64,000 nt of DNA from Rhodanobacter sp. C05 (GCF_002001165.1 NZ_MUNQ01000010.1:1-64000); one strand, 5' to 3'. Counted from the stretch's first letter, positions 29,479-38,362 are shown. Notes: generated by a model not told the origin, from the sequence alone. Numbers and translations are program-made.

Positions 29479-30198
29479 ATGACGTTTCCTACTCCAACGG
29501 CTGAAAACGCGGCGCGGCGTTATGCCTTGCTGCTGCTGCCGGCCTATCCGCTGCTGGCGATCGCCGGCGCGCTGACCCAGCGACAGGTATTTCCGCTGGC
29601 GGCGCTGCTGGTACTGTTGACGGTGGTGATGCTGCCGCAGCTGCTGCGGCAGCGGATCGGGCCGTGGCTGTTGTGGCTGGGTCTGCTGTCGACGTTGTTG
29701 CTGCTGTCCTGGTTCGGCTGGGCCGGCCTGCTGCTGGAGGGGGTGCCGGTGCTGATCAACGCGCTGCTGGCGTGCTGGTTCGGCCGTACGCTGGGCACGC
29801 GCGAACCGCTGGTGGCGCGTTTCATTGTCGCGATCGAGGGTGCGGCACGGCTGGAGCAGCCCGGCGTGATGCGCTACGCCCGCCAGGTCACCTGGTTCTG
29901 GACATTGCTGCTGGGCATGCAGGCTGTGTTGCTGGCCGTGCTGCTGCTGTGCGCCGAGCATAGCGGCCTGCTGGCACGCTTGGGCTTTGCTTCGCCGCTG
30001 CACCTGCCGGAACGCTGGGCGGCCGCGTGGCTGCATGTGGGCGGCTATGTACTGCTCGGCGTCGCGTTTCTGCTCGAGTACGCCTATCGGCGCTGGCGGC
30101 TGCGCCACCTGAGCCATCCCGGCTTGCACGATATGCTGCTGCAGCTGGCCCTGCACTGGCCACAGCTGGTGCATGGCAACCGGACCGTGGCGTCATGA
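29479..30198 (+). CDS. COG4648-type membrane protein of the pigment cluster
   Basis: This is a 239-residue integral membrane protein with about six hydrophobic segments (LLLLPAYPLLAIAGAL, VPVLINALLACWFGRTL and others). It matches, in position and character, the uncharacterised COG4648 membrane protein regularly found in aryl-polyene clusters. I start it at MTFPTPTAENAARR (29479) because the upstream frame overlaps the ACP gene. The stop overlaps the next start as ATGA. Role unknown; membrane scaffolding of the synthase is a guess. Confidence 0.75.
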   Translation: MTFPTPTAENAARRYALLLLPAYPLLAIAGALTQRQVFPLAALLVLLTVVMLPQLLRQRIGPWLLWLGLLSTLLLLSWFGWAGLLLEGVPVLINALLACWFGRTLGTREPLVARFIVAIEGAARLEQPGVMRYARQVTWFWTLLLGMQAVLLAVLLLCAEHSGLLARLGFASPLHLPERWAAAWLHVGGYVLLGVAFLLEYAYRRWRLRHLSHPGLHDMLLQLALHWPQLVHGNRTVAS

Positions 30199-30497
30199 AC
30201 AGTGTCGGTTTCGAACAGGTGGTGCGCATCGACGCCGGGCATCCGGCGTTGCCGGGTCATTTTCCGGGCCATCCGCTGGTGCCGGGGGTGATCCTGCTGG
30301 AACAGGTGGCGCTGGCCCTGCGCGCATGGCGTGGGCAGCGGCTGGCACGGGTGACCGAGGCGAAGTTCGTGGCGCCGCTGCTGCCGGATGAGGCCGCCAT
30401 GCTGCATCTGACGGAAACGGATTCATTGCGGTTCCGCTTCGAGATCCGACGCGACGGCAGCCTGCTGGCACGCGGTCTGGTCGAGGGAGCGGCATGA
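30195..30497 (+). CDS. FabZ/FabA-like hotdog dehydratase (3-hydroxyacyl-ACP dehydratase)
   Basis: This short (100-residue) hotdog protein has the active-site motif HPALPGHFPGHPLVPGVILL, where the His of GHFPGHP corresponds to the FabZ catalytic His. It would dehydrate 3-hydroxyacyl-ACP to build the conjugated double bonds. It is shorter than canonical FabZ (about 150) and lacks the C-terminal part with the usual Glu, so it may need a partner such as the ApeP-like protein at 34377. ATGA overlaps at both ends show tight translational coupling. Confidence 0.82.
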   Translation: MNSVGFEQVVRIDAGHPALPGHFPGHPLVPGVILLEQVALALRAWRGQRLARVTEAKFVAPLLPDEAAMLHLTETDSLRFRFEIRRDGSLLARGLVEGAA

Positions 30498-31453
30498 ACA
30501 CGAAAGAACACTGGCAGAGCCGCCCGGAAGGCGGTGGGCGTTTCGCCATCTGGCTGATCCGCACCATCGCGTTGTATGGCGGTCGTCGTGTGGCGCGGCT
30601 GTGCCTGTATCCGATCACGCTGTATTTCTATCTGCGCCGCAGGCCGGAGCGATTGGCGTCGAAGCAGTACCTGCGGCGCGCATTTGGCCGCCCGGCCACA
30701 CCGTGGCAGGTGCTCAAACACATCCATTGTTTCGCCGCCACGATCATGGACCGGGTGTTCCTGCTGGCGCACGGCGAGAAGCCGTTCCAGATCGAGACCG
30801 AAGGTCTGGAACTGCTCGACCAGCGCATCGCGCAAGGGCGTGGTGTGTTGCTGTTCGGTTCGCACCAGGGCAGCTTCGAGGCGCTGCGTGCGCTCGGCGC
30901 GCGCCGGCCGGAGATGCCCTTGCGGGTGGTGCTGGACAAGCAGAAGACCCCGGCAATGACCGAGCTGCTGGAAGCTCTGGCGCCGGAAGTCGGCGCCTGT
31001 GTGATCGATGCCGCGCAGGATGGCACCTCGATCGCGCTGGCGATGTCCGAGGCTTGCCAGGACGGTGCCGTGGTGGCCATGCTGGCCGACCGCGGCCGCG
31101 GTCACGAAGTTCTGCGGCATGCCGATTTCCTCGGCTCGCCGGCGCCGTTTCCGATCAGCCCATGGCTGCTGGCGCATACGCTGAAGGTACCGGTGGTGCT
31201 GTGCTTCGGCCTGTACCTGGGTGGCAACCGTTATCGGCTGATCTTCGAGCCACTGGCTGACCGGGTGGAGATTCCGCGACACAACCGCGGCCCGGCGCTG
31301 GATGCGCTCATCGCCGGTTATGCTCGGCGACTGGAACATTACGTCCATGTCGCTCCCTACAACTGGTTCAATTTCTATGATTTCTGGCAGCAAGATCTGC
31401 GCGCTCCTGCTAGGCATGAGCACGCCGTTGTGGAGCAGCACGTCGGCGTTTGA
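30494..31453 (+). CDS. LpxL/HtrB-family lipid acyltransferase
   Basis: The 319-residue membrane-associated acyltransferase has the HX4E motif in FGSHQGSFEALRAL and the family block MLADRGRGHEVLRHADFLG. In aryl-polyene and xanthomonadin clusters such enzymes are thought to move the polyenoyl chain to a lipid carrier. Its start overlaps the dehydratase stop (ATGA), and its 3' end is overlapped by the start of the LolA-like gene. Confidence 0.85.
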   Translation: MNTKEHWQSRPEGGGRFAIWLIRTIALYGGRRVARLCLYPITLYFYLRRRPERLASKQYLRRAFGRPATPWQVLKHIHCFAATIMDRVFLLAHGEKPFQIETEGLELLDQRIAQGRGVLLFGSHQGSFEALRALGARRPEMPLRVVLDKQKTPAMTELLEALAPEVGACVIDAAQDGTSIALAMSEACQDGAVVAMLADRGRGHEVLRHADFLGSPAPFPISPWLLAHTLKVPVVLCFGLYLGGNRYRLIFEPLADRVEIPRHNRGPALDALIAGYARRLEHYVHVAPYNWFNFYDFWQQDLRAPARHEHAVVEQHVGV

Positions 31454-32057
31454 AGCGCCCCCTGTTGCATCGGTACCGGCCCCGGCTTCCACGTCCGCAC
31501 AAGTCCTGATTGCTGGCCTCGGCCAGCCGGCGCCAGCGCGCACGGTGTTTGCCGAGGCGCGTTTCATGCAGGTGCTGGATCGACCGCTGGTGGTGTCCGG
31601 TGAGTTGGCCTGGCTGGGCGGTGACCGGCTGCAGCGCCGCGTCGATCATCCGCAGCAGGAAACTGCCACCATCGCCGACGGCGAAGTGACCCAGCAACGT
31701 GCCGGGAAAAGCCCGCGTCATTTTTCGCTGACACGCGCGCCGCAGCTGCAAGTACTGCTCGACAGCTTTGTGGCGCTGCTCAGCGGCGATGCCGGGCGTT
31801 TGCAGCAGGTGTTCGAGATCCGGCTCAGCGGTGATCCGGCAGGCACGTGGACGCTGACCCTGGTGCCGCGTGATGTGAAAGTGGTGAAGACCGTCGCAAG
31901 CATTGCGATCGATGGCACCGGCAGACAGTCGCGTTGCATGCGCATGCAGGAAGCCGATGGCGATCTCGCGGTCGACCTGCTCGGTCCGCTGGCCGCGAAG
32001 ATGCCGGCACAACCGACGCGCGAGGCGCTGCAGGCGTTGTGCCAGGGTGCGCACTGA
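31377..32057 (+). CDS. LolA-like outer-membrane lipoprotein carrier protein
   Basis: The 226-residue protein has a signal peptide (MISGSKICALLLGMSTPLWS) and a LolA-like domain: EARFMQVLDRPLVVSGELAW, QETATIADGEVTQQRAG and FEIRLSGDPAGTWTLTLVPR. Cluster-specific LolA homologues are typical of aryl-polyene loci and probably help carry the product across the periplasm. I chose the ATG at 31377 because it yields a clean signal peptide, although it overlaps the preceding gene by 77 bp; a start at 31416 would give a shorter, poorer signal. Confidence 0.75.
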   Translation: MISGSKICALLLGMSTPLWSSTSAFEAPPVASVPAPASTSAQVLIAGLGQPAPARTVFAEARFMQVLDRPLVVSGELAWLGGDRLQRRVDHPQQETATIADGEVTQQRAGKSPRHFSLTRAPQLQVLLDSFVALLSGDAGRLQQVFEIRLSGDPAGTWTLTLVPRDVKVVKTVASIAIDGTGRQSRCMRMQEADGDLAVDLLGPLAAKMPAQPTREALQALCQGAH

Positions 32058-32059
32058 GC

Positions 32060-34399
32060 ATGCGTCGCGGCGGTAGTGCCACGTTGTTGATCGTCTGGCT
32101 GCTGGCACTGGCCGTGCTCGGCTGGATGGTCAGCCAACGGTTGAAGGTTAGCACCGATCTGCGCAGCTTCATGCCGGCGCCAACCACGCCGGATCAACGG
32201 TTGCTGATGGAGCAGGTCGGTGACGGGCCAGGTTCCCGGTTGTTGCTGCTGGCGATCAGCTTCCGGCCTGATGCGAAACTTGCCGATGCGCAGCTGGCGG
32301 CGCTGAGCCAGGGTCTGGCCAATGCATTGCACGACGACAAGCGTTATAGCCAGATACTCAACGGCAGTTTCGATCTGGGTGCGTTGCCTTCCAGCCTGTT
32401 GCCGTATCGCTACCTGCTCTCGTCCACGCTGGATACGCAGCCGCTGGACGAGGCGTATCTGGCCGATCAGTTGCAACAGCGGCTGGATGATCTGTCCTCG
32501 CCCGCAGCGAGTTTGCTGAAGGGTCTGTTGCCGCGCGATCCCACGCTGGAAGTGCTGAAGCTGGCCGAACGCTGGACGCCGGCAAAGTCGCCGGAAGTAC
32601 GCGAAGGCGTGTGGTTTTCGCCGCAGAACGAAGCCCTGCTGCTGGTACAGACCACGGCTGCGGGTTTCGATCCGGATGCACAGCAGCAGGCGATCGATGG
32701 CATCCAGCGCGCGTTTCGTGCGCTGCCCCGTAGCACCGCTGCGAAGCTCGAATTCAGCGGCCCGGGCTATTTCAGCGTGGTGGTCGGCGCGCAGACCCGG
32801 CAGCAGGCCGACTGGATCGGCCGCATTTCTACCGTGGGTTTCATCGCACTGTTGCTGCTGGCGTACCGCAGCTTGAGTTCGCTGATGCTGTCGGCGCTGC
32901 CGATCGCCAGCGCGGCACTGGCCGGTATCGCGGCACTGACCTTGGCCTTTTCTGAAGTGCACGGAATCACCCTGGCGTTCGGGTTCACCCTGCTTGGCGT
33001 GGCGCAGGAGTATCCGATTCGCGTGCTCAGCCATCGCCGTGCCGGCGAGGATGCAGTGCAGAGCGTGCGTGCCTTGTGGCCACTGCTGCTCACCGCGATC
33101 GCCTCGGCGTGCATCGCCTATCTGGCGTTCTACGCGTCCGGCGTGAACGGACTCAAGCAGCTGGCGGTGTTCACCATCGTCGGCCTGCTGGTGGCCGGCT
33201 TCAGCACGCGCTACCTGCTGTCGCGATTGCTGCCGGTACGCGTGCGCGATGTGGCCGAGATGCGCTGGCTGGCGAAGGCACGTGATGCCGTCGACCGGCT
33301 GCCGCGGCCGCGCTGGATTCCGGTGCTGGTGGCGCTGGCGATCGTGCTGATGCTGGCGTTCGCTCCTGGCCCGTTCTGGCAGAACAATCTCGCCGCGCTG
33401 ACCCCGTTGCCGCAGGACATGCTGCAGCGTGACGCCCGACTGCGCGAGGCGCTGGGTGCACCGGATGTGCGCTATCTGCTGGTGCTGCAGGCGTCGACCG
33501 AGCAGGGCGTGCTGGCACTGTCGGAAAAACTGCAGCCGCAGGTCGATGCGCTGGTGGCGAAGCATGCCGTTGATGCGCTGGAACTGCCGTCGATTTACCT
33601 GCCGACCGTCGCGTTGCAGCGGGAGCGCCAGCAGAAGCTGCCGGATCGCGCCACGTTGCAGCATGCGTTGAATGAAGCACTGCAAGGCCTGCCGTTCCGT
33701 CCCGATCTGTTCCAGCCTTTCCTGGATGATGTCGAAGCCGCGCGGCAATTGCCGTCGCTGACGCCGGAGCGCTATGCGCAGACTCCGCTGGGCCAGCGTC
33801 TCGCCGCGATGCTGGTGCAACGCGATGGGCACTGGCTCGGGCTGGGCACGGTCAGCGGCGTGCACGATGTAGCCGCGTTGCAGGCATTCGGTGAAAACAC
33901 CGGTGGCGCGGTGCGCCTGCTTGATCTGAAGGCGGCCTCGGAATCGCTGGTGGCCGCGTATCGCACGCGCATCCTGCAGGCCTTGCTGATCGCCACGATC
34001 CTGCTGGTACTCACGATCACCCTGTCGCTGCGCAGCCTGCGCCGCGCCTGGCACGTGCTGGCGCCAATGACCTTGGCGACCTTCCTGGTGCTGGCGGTGG
34101 AGCGTGTGGCCGGCATCGAGATCTCGCTGTTCCATCTGGTCGCGCTGATCCTTGCCGGCGGCCTGGGTCTGCACTACGCGTTGTTCTTCGAGCGCGATAC
34201 CGGCGATCCGGCCGAGCAACGGCGCACCCTGCATGCCACCCTCGTCTGCGTGCTGTCGGCGCTGCTGGTATTCGGCATGCTGGCATGGGCAAGCATTCCG
34301 GTGCTGCGCGCGATCGGCCTCACGGTGAGCCTCGGCGTGGCCTTTCATTTCTGCCTGTCGATCCTGATGGCACCGCATGCGCATGCTTCCGAAGACTGA
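32060..34399 (+). CDS. MMPL-family (RND-type) exporter of the pigment cluster
   Basis: The 779-residue protein has two halves, each with one helix, a large periplasmic domain and a block of five or six helices (first half LLLLAYRSLSSLMLSALPIA, second half LLIATILLVLTITLSLRSLR). Such MMPL proteins in pigment clusters are thought to extract the polyene lipid from the inner membrane and hand it to the LolA-like carrier. It starts 2 bp after the LolA-like stop. The family often has conserved polar residues in helix 4, which I did not verify here. Confidence 0.88.
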   Translation: MRRGGSATLLIVWLLALAVLGWMVSQRLKVSTDLRSFMPAPTTPDQRLLMEQVGDGPGSRLLLLAISFRPDAKLADAQLAALSQGLANALHDDKRYSQILNGSFDLGALPSSLLPYRYLLSSTLDTQPLDEAYLADQLQQRLDDLSSPAASLLKGLLPRDPTLEVLKLAERWTPAKSPEVREGVWFSPQNEALLLVQTTAAGFDPDAQQQAIDGIQRAFRALPRSTAAKLEFSGPGYFSVVVGAQTRQQADWIGRISTVGFIALLLLAYRSLSSLMLSALPIASAALAGIAALTLAFSEVHGITLAFGFTLLGVAQEYPIRVLSHRRAGEDAVQSVRALWPLLLTAIASACIAYLAFYASGVNGLKQLAVFTIVGLLVAGFSTRYLLSRLLPVRVRDVAEMRWLAKARDAVDRLPRPRWIPVLVALAIVLMLAFAPGPFWQNNLAALTPLPQDMLQRDARLREALGAPDVRYLLVLQASTEQGVLALSEKLQPQVDALVAKHAVDALELPSIYLPTVALQRERQQKLPDRATLQHALNEALQGLPFRPDLFQPFLDDVEAARQLPSLTPERYAQTPLGQRLAAMLVQRDGHWLGLGTVSGVHDVAALQAFGENTGGAVRLLDLKAASESLVAAYRTRILQALLIATILLVLTITLSLRSLRRAWHVLAPMTLATFLVLAVERVAGIEISLFHLVALILAGGLGLHYALFFERDTGDPAEQRRTLHATLVCVLSALLVFGMLAWASIPVLRAIGLTVSLGVAFHFCLSILMAPHAHASED

Positions 34400-34832
34400 C
34401 TGGGCGCAGCTGATTCCGCACACCGGCAGCATGTGCCTGCTGGATGCCGTGCTGGCGTGGGACGCACGCACGATCCATGCGATCAGTGCCGATCACGTGC
34501 GATCGGACCATCCCTTGCGCAGCCCGCAGGGCTTGCACGCGGTGCATCTGGCCGAATACGGTGCGCAGGCGATGGCGGTGCATGGTGCCTTGCTGGCGCG
34601 CGACAAAGGTGTCGAAACGGCGCGGCCGGGCATGCTGGTCAGCCTGCGCGACGTGCAGTTGTACGAGGAGTATGTCGACCGGCTGGAAGGTCAGCTGGAC
34701 GTCCATGCCGAATGCCTTTATGCCGACGATGGCGGCGCGCAGTATGCGTTTCGCGTCGAGCATCGCGGACGTCTGCTGGCCAGCGGGCGCGCCGCGGTCA
34801 TTCATCCTGAGTCCCGCCATCCCGAGTCCTGA
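34377..34832 (+). CDS. ApeP-like 3-hydroxyacyl-ACP dehydratase (hotdog fold)
   Basis: The 151-residue protein begins with the ApeP-type motif LIPHTGSMCLLDAVLAWD, where the His in PHTGSM is the expected catalytic residue, and has LHAVHLAEYGAQAMAVHGAL as the central hotdog helix. In E. coli aryl-polyene synthesis the dehydratases ApeI and ApeP act in the chain-building cycle. It overlaps the MMPL gene by 23 bp (17 bp if the ATG at 34383 is used). Confidence 0.83.
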   Translation: MRMLPKTDWAQLIPHTGSMCLLDAVLAWDARTIHAISADHVRSDHPLRSPQGLHAVHLAEYGAQAMAVHGALLARDKGVETARPGMLVSLRDVQLYEEYVDRLEGQLDVHAECLYADDGGAQYAFRVEHRGRLLASGRAAVIHPESRHPES

Positions 34833-34848
34833 GCTGCGAGGTCACGCC

Positions 34849-35586
34849 ATGTCTGCAACACCTGTTCCACGCCGTGCCCTGGTTACCGGCGGCAGCGGCG
34901 AATTGGGTGGTGCCATCTGCCACGCACTGGCGGCGGGCGGCTATCACGTCGTCGTGCATGCCAACCGGAGTCTGCATCGCGCGGAGGACGTGGTTGCTGC
35001 GATCCATGTAGCGGGCGGCAGTGCGCAGGCGACGGCGTTCGATGTCACCGATGCCGAAGTGGCGCGTGCCGCGCTCGATGATCTGTTGTCCGAAGGTCCG
35101 ATCCATGCGGTGATCAACAACGCCGGCATTCACGACGACGCACCGATGGCCGGGATGAGTGGCGAGCAATGGCATCGGGTGATCGATGTCTCGCTGCACG
35201 GTTTCTTCAACGTCACCCAGCCGCTGTTGCTGCCGATGGCGCGTGCCCGCTTCGGACGTATCGTCTCGGTCAGTTCGGTGGCTGCGCAGCTCGGTAACCG
35301 CGGCCAGACCAATTACGCGGCGGCGAAAGCTGCTCTGCACGGCGCCAGCAAGTCGCTGGCGCGCGAGATGGCTTCGCGCGGGATCACCGTGAACGTGGTT
35401 GCTCCAGGCGTGATCGAGGGGCGCATGATCGGCGAGGATTTTCCGCCCGAGCGCATTCGCGAGATCGTGCCTGCGCAGCGAGCCGGCACGCCGGAAGAAG
35501 TCGCCGCCCTTGTGGCTTTCCTGTGCAGCGATGCGGCGGGGTACATCAATGGCCAGGTGATCGGCGTCAACGGCGGCATGGGCTGA
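34849..35586 (+). CDS. 3-oxoacyl-ACP reductase, FabG-like (SDR)
   Basis: The 245-residue short-chain dehydrogenase has the NADP site TGGSGELGGAI, the NNAG motif and the catalytic Ser143, Tyr156 and Lys160 (VSVSSVAAQ, NYAAAKAAL). It would reduce the 3-keto group in each polyene elongation cycle (ApeQ equivalent). It is the last gene of the plus-strand pigment operon. The longer open frame upstream overlaps the dehydratase gene and is not coding. Confidence 0.9.
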   Translation: MSATPVPRRALVTGGSGELGGAICHALAAGGYHVVVHANRSLHRAEDVVAAIHVAGGSAQATAFDVTDAEVARAALDDLLSEGPIHAVINNAGIHDDAPMAGMSGEQWHRVIDVSLHGFFNVTQPLLLPMARARFGRIVSVSSVAAQLGNRGQTNYAAAKAALHGASKSLAREMASRGITVNVVAPGVIEGRMIGEDFPPERIREIVPAQRAGTPEEVAALVAFLCSDAAGYINGQVIGVNGGMG

Positions 35587-35610
35587 CTTTGCTTCTCGCA
35601 AGCGGGGAGG

Positions 35611-36369
35611 TCAGCCAGCCGGCCGATCGCCGGCAATGATCGGTGCAGCGCGCGAACGGCGATGGCTGGCGAGGATGTTGCCGTAATAGATCACCCGACC
35701 AATGGTGTAGGTGGTGATGCGGGTGACATCGCGAACCGGCCTGAAATGGCTGCCGCGGAACTCGTCGTGATAACGCGAGGCGATCGGCACCGAGACCACG
35801 CCGAGCTTCTTCTCGCGCGAGGCGGCAATCAGGATCGCCGCCTCGAACACGAAGTTCTGCGCCGGCAGATCGACCAGATCGAGTGCCGCGCGCGGATACC
35901 AGCGTTGGCCACTCTGGGTGTCGGCGACCGGTTGGGCACAGGCCCAGGAGATGCCCCAGTCGGCAACCGCATTCGCACGACGGCGACCCTTCGGCTGCTG
36001 CGCACGATCGAGCATGCGTGCACCCACCACGATATGGTCGGGGTATTGCGCGGCGGCGTTCACGATGCGTGGAATGTCGCTGGCCAGATGCTGGCCGTCA
36101 CCGTCCATCGTCAGTACCGCGTCGTAGCCCTGCAGCAGCGCTTCGCGGAAACCGTGGCGCAAGGCCTCGCCCTTGCCGTGCCGTTCGGTGTGCCGCAGCA
36201 GGGTGACCGGCAGTGTGCCGACGATCTCCGGTGTGCGGTCGTCGGAACCATCGTCGATCACGATCACCGGTGCACCCAGCGCGAGCACGGATTCGACGAC
36301 CGAGCGGATCGCGGCCTCTTCGTTGAGGCAGGGAATCAGCACGCACCAGCGTGCGACAGCCGTGTTCAA
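35611..36369 (-). CDS. Family 2 glycosyltransferase (dolichol-phosphate mannosyltransferase-like)
   Basis: The 252-residue GT-A enzyme has the N-terminal LIPCLNEEAAIRSVVESVLA, VIVIDDGSDDRT and the DxD-type MDGDGQHLASDIP, all typical of DPM1-like GT2 proteins. In aryl-polyene loci glycosyltransferases are thought to build the glycolipid to which the polyene is attached. Its 5' end overlaps the stop of the upstream Ketoacyl-synt_2 gene by 4 bp, so it belongs to the minus-strand half of the cluster. Confidence 0.88.
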   Translation of the reverse strand: MNTAVARWCVLIPCLNEEAAIRSVVESVLALGAPVIVIDDGSDDRTPEIVGTLPVTLLRHTERHGKGEALRHGFREALLQGYDAVLTMDGDGQHLASDIPRIVNAAAQYPDHIVVGARMLDRAQQPKGRRRANAVADWGISWACAQPVADTQSGQRWYPRAALDLVDLPAQNFVFEAAILIAASREKKLGVVSVPIASRYHDEFRGSHFRPVRDVTRITTYTIGRVIYYGNILASHRRSRAAPIIAGDRPAG

Positions 36370-37157
36370 GCGATGCTCCCCATGTCGATCTGCAGTCCCA
36401 GTGTAGCGGCAGCATCCAGCTGGCAGCGGCCGTGACCACGAGCGAGCAAGGTAAGCAATGGCAATGCTGCGGCCGAGGCATTGGCTTCACGCCAGCCGGC
36501 CAACGGCTCAGCCAGCTCGGTGCAGATTAGTCGCGGGGTCAAGGTCAGATCCAGCCGGGCCAGCGAGGCCGCACTCGCTCCCGGCACCAGCACGAGCGCA
36601 CAGCCGAATGGCTGGCTGCAGCCAGTGACTTCAAGCAGGGGTTGGGTGCCGGCGGTATCGCTGCATGTCAGCAGCACTGGTTGCTGTTCGGCCAGCACCT
36701 GGCTGACCGCTTCCAGCAGGCCGGCGCCGAAGCTGAAGCGCTGTGCCGCCACGGCTGTGGAGGGTGCGAGGCAGCCGGTGGCGATCGTCCAGTAGCCGAC
36801 CGCCGCGTTATGTACCGAGTTGTGGAAGCGGATCGGCGATAGCTCGGCCGGTGCTTGTGCCAGCGTGGCGCACATGTAGTCCGTGATCGGCTGGTCGCCG
36901 TGAGCGGAAGCGAACACGCAGGCCAGCGTGGCAGGGTCGCGACCGCTCATCGTGATCGCCTGGCCGGCGACTTCCGCTGCCAGCAGCACGCTTTCCGGTG
37001 CGCGTCGGCGTTCGTTCGGCGGCAGCGTGGCGGCGCCAGGTCGGGTCGCTGGCAGTGTCGGCATGCTGCCGGCCAGCAGCGATGTGAATGCAGCGAAGTC
37101 CGCCAGCTGCGGCGACCACAGCCCGACGCCTTCGACGTAGACGCGCAGCGTGTTCAT
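36366..37157 (-). CDS. Beta-ketoacyl synthase-like protein (Ketoacyl-synt_2, chain-length-factor type)
   Basis: The 263-residue protein fits the Ketoacyl-synt_2 family found only in aryl-polyene and related clusters: VYVEGVGLWSPQLADFAAF at the start and IRFHNSVHNAAVGYWTIATG in the middle. It lacks the full His-His-Cys triad of a ketosynthase, so a chain-length-factor or priming role as partner of the adjacent full ketosynthase (compare ApeC with ApeO) is likely. It is coupled to the ketosynthase by a 4-bp overlap. Confidence 0.82.
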   Translation of the reverse strand: MNTLRVYVEGVGLWSPQLADFAAFTSLLAGSMPTLPATRPGAATLPPNERRRAPESVLLAAEVAGQAITMSGRDPATLACVFASAHGDQPITDYMCATLAQAPAELSPIRFHNSVHNAAVGYWTIATGCLAPSTAVAAQRFSFGAGLLEAVSQVLAEQQPVLLTCSDTAGTQPLLEVTGCSQPFGCALVLVPGASAASLARLDLTLTPRLICTELAEPLAGWREANASAAALPLLTLLARGHGRCQLDAAATLGLQIDMGSIA

Positions 37158-38362
37158 GCGGCAAAGCCGGCGCGGGCGAACGCGAGGCAGGCATTGTTGC
37201 CACCGAAGCCGAACGAGTTGCTGAGTGCCACATCGACGCGCTGCTGTTCGTTGTGCCAGGCGAACTGTTCGCCGCAGATCGGATCGGGCGTGCTGCCGCC
37301 GAGGTTGCCGGGAATCAGGCCGTGCTCGATCGCCTGCAGCGCGATGGTCGCCTCGACGATACCGGCGGCGCCCAGCGTATGGCCAGTGAAGCCCTTGGTG
37401 GAGCTGGCCCGTGTGCGTGCCGGAAAGGAGCGGCTGACCAGGGCGGCTTCGACCTCGTCGTTCTTCAGGCTGGCTGTGCCATGCAGGTTGATGTAATCGA
37501 CCTGCGCCGCGTCGAGGCCGGCGCGCGCCAGCGCATCGCGCAGCGCCAGTTCGGCGCCGAGTCCGTCCGGATGCGGGGTGGACATGTGGTGCGCGTCACT
37601 GGCTTCGCCATAGCCGAGCAGCTGGGGCGCGGCCGGCGCGACATCGGCCCGTTCCAGCAAGGCGAAGCCCGCCGCCTCGCCGATCGAGATGCCGTTGCGC
37701 GCCGCGTCGAATGGCCGGCACGGTACGGATGACACCAGCTCCAGTGCGTTGAAGCCGAACAGCACGCTGTCGCACAAGGTATCCACGCCGCCGACCACGG
37801 CCGCATCGACCAGACCAAGCCGGATCATCCGTTCGGCACTCGCGAACACCTTCGCGCTTGAGGAGCAGGCGGTCGAAATCGTCAGGCATGGTCCCTCCAG
37901 CCCCAATGCTGCGGCGGCGAAGCCGACCAGCGAATGCGGCGCGTGGATCGCCGGGCGGAGCATGTCGTCGGCGAAGCCGCCATCGGGGTCGAGCCGGCGA
38001 TACGCTTCCTCGGTGGCGCCGATGCTGGCCGTGGAAGTACCCAGCAACAGCGCGATGCGACCGGCACCGTAGCGTTCGCGCGCAGCGTGTACGCGATCGA
38101 GGAAGCCGTCCTGATTCAGGCCGAGCCAGGTCAGCCGGTTGTTGCGGCATTCCCATGCGGCCAGGGCAGCGGGCAAGGAAGCATCCTCCACGCCATCGAC
38201 ACGGCCGACCCAGCAGTCCAGCGGTGCGCTGCTGAAATCGTTCGGGCGCAGGCCGCTGCGCTCGTGCCGTAGCGCGTCGAGCTGGGCTGCCAGGCCGTGG
38301 CCGATGGCCGAGGTGGCGGTATACGCGGTGATCGCGAGAGGGGTCATCAAGGCAGGCATCAC
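37154..38362 (-). CDS. Beta-ketoacyl-ACP synthase (FabF-like) of the pigment cluster
   Basis: The 402-residue ketosynthase has the complete triad: Cys166 in ISTACSSSAKV, His294 in INLHGTASLKND and His328 in STKGFTGHTLGAAG. It condenses malonyl-ACP with the aryl-polyenyl chain. The start is uncertain among three Met (38362, 38359, 38347); MTPLAITAYTATSAIG at 38347 looks like the conserved N-terminus. It heads the minus-strand unit with the partner synthase and the glycosyltransferase. Confidence 0.92.
   Translation of the reverse strand: MMPALMTPLAITAYTATSAIGHGLAAQLDALRHERSGLRPNDFSSAPLDCWVGRVDGVEDASLPAALAAWECRNNRLTWLGLNQDGFLDRVHAARERYGAGRIALLLGTSTASIGATEEAYRRLDPDGGFADDMLRPAIHAPHSLVGFAAAALGLEGPCLTISTACSSSAKVFASAERMIRLGLVDAAVVGGVDTLCDSVLFGFNALELVSSVPCRPFDAARNGISIGEAAGFALLERADVAPAAPQLLGYGEASDAHHMSTPHPDGLGAELALRDALARAGLDAAQVDYINLHGTASLKNDEVEAALVSRSFPARTRASSTKGFTGHTLGAAGIVEATIALQAIEHGLIPGNLGGSTPDPICGEQFAWHNEQQRVDVALSNSFGFGGNNACLAFARAGFAA

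Noticed and set aside
31718..34471. A 917-residue minus-strand open frame
   Set aside because: It is antisense to the MMPL exporter gene, with Gln/Arg-rich low-complexity translation and no ribosome-binding site.
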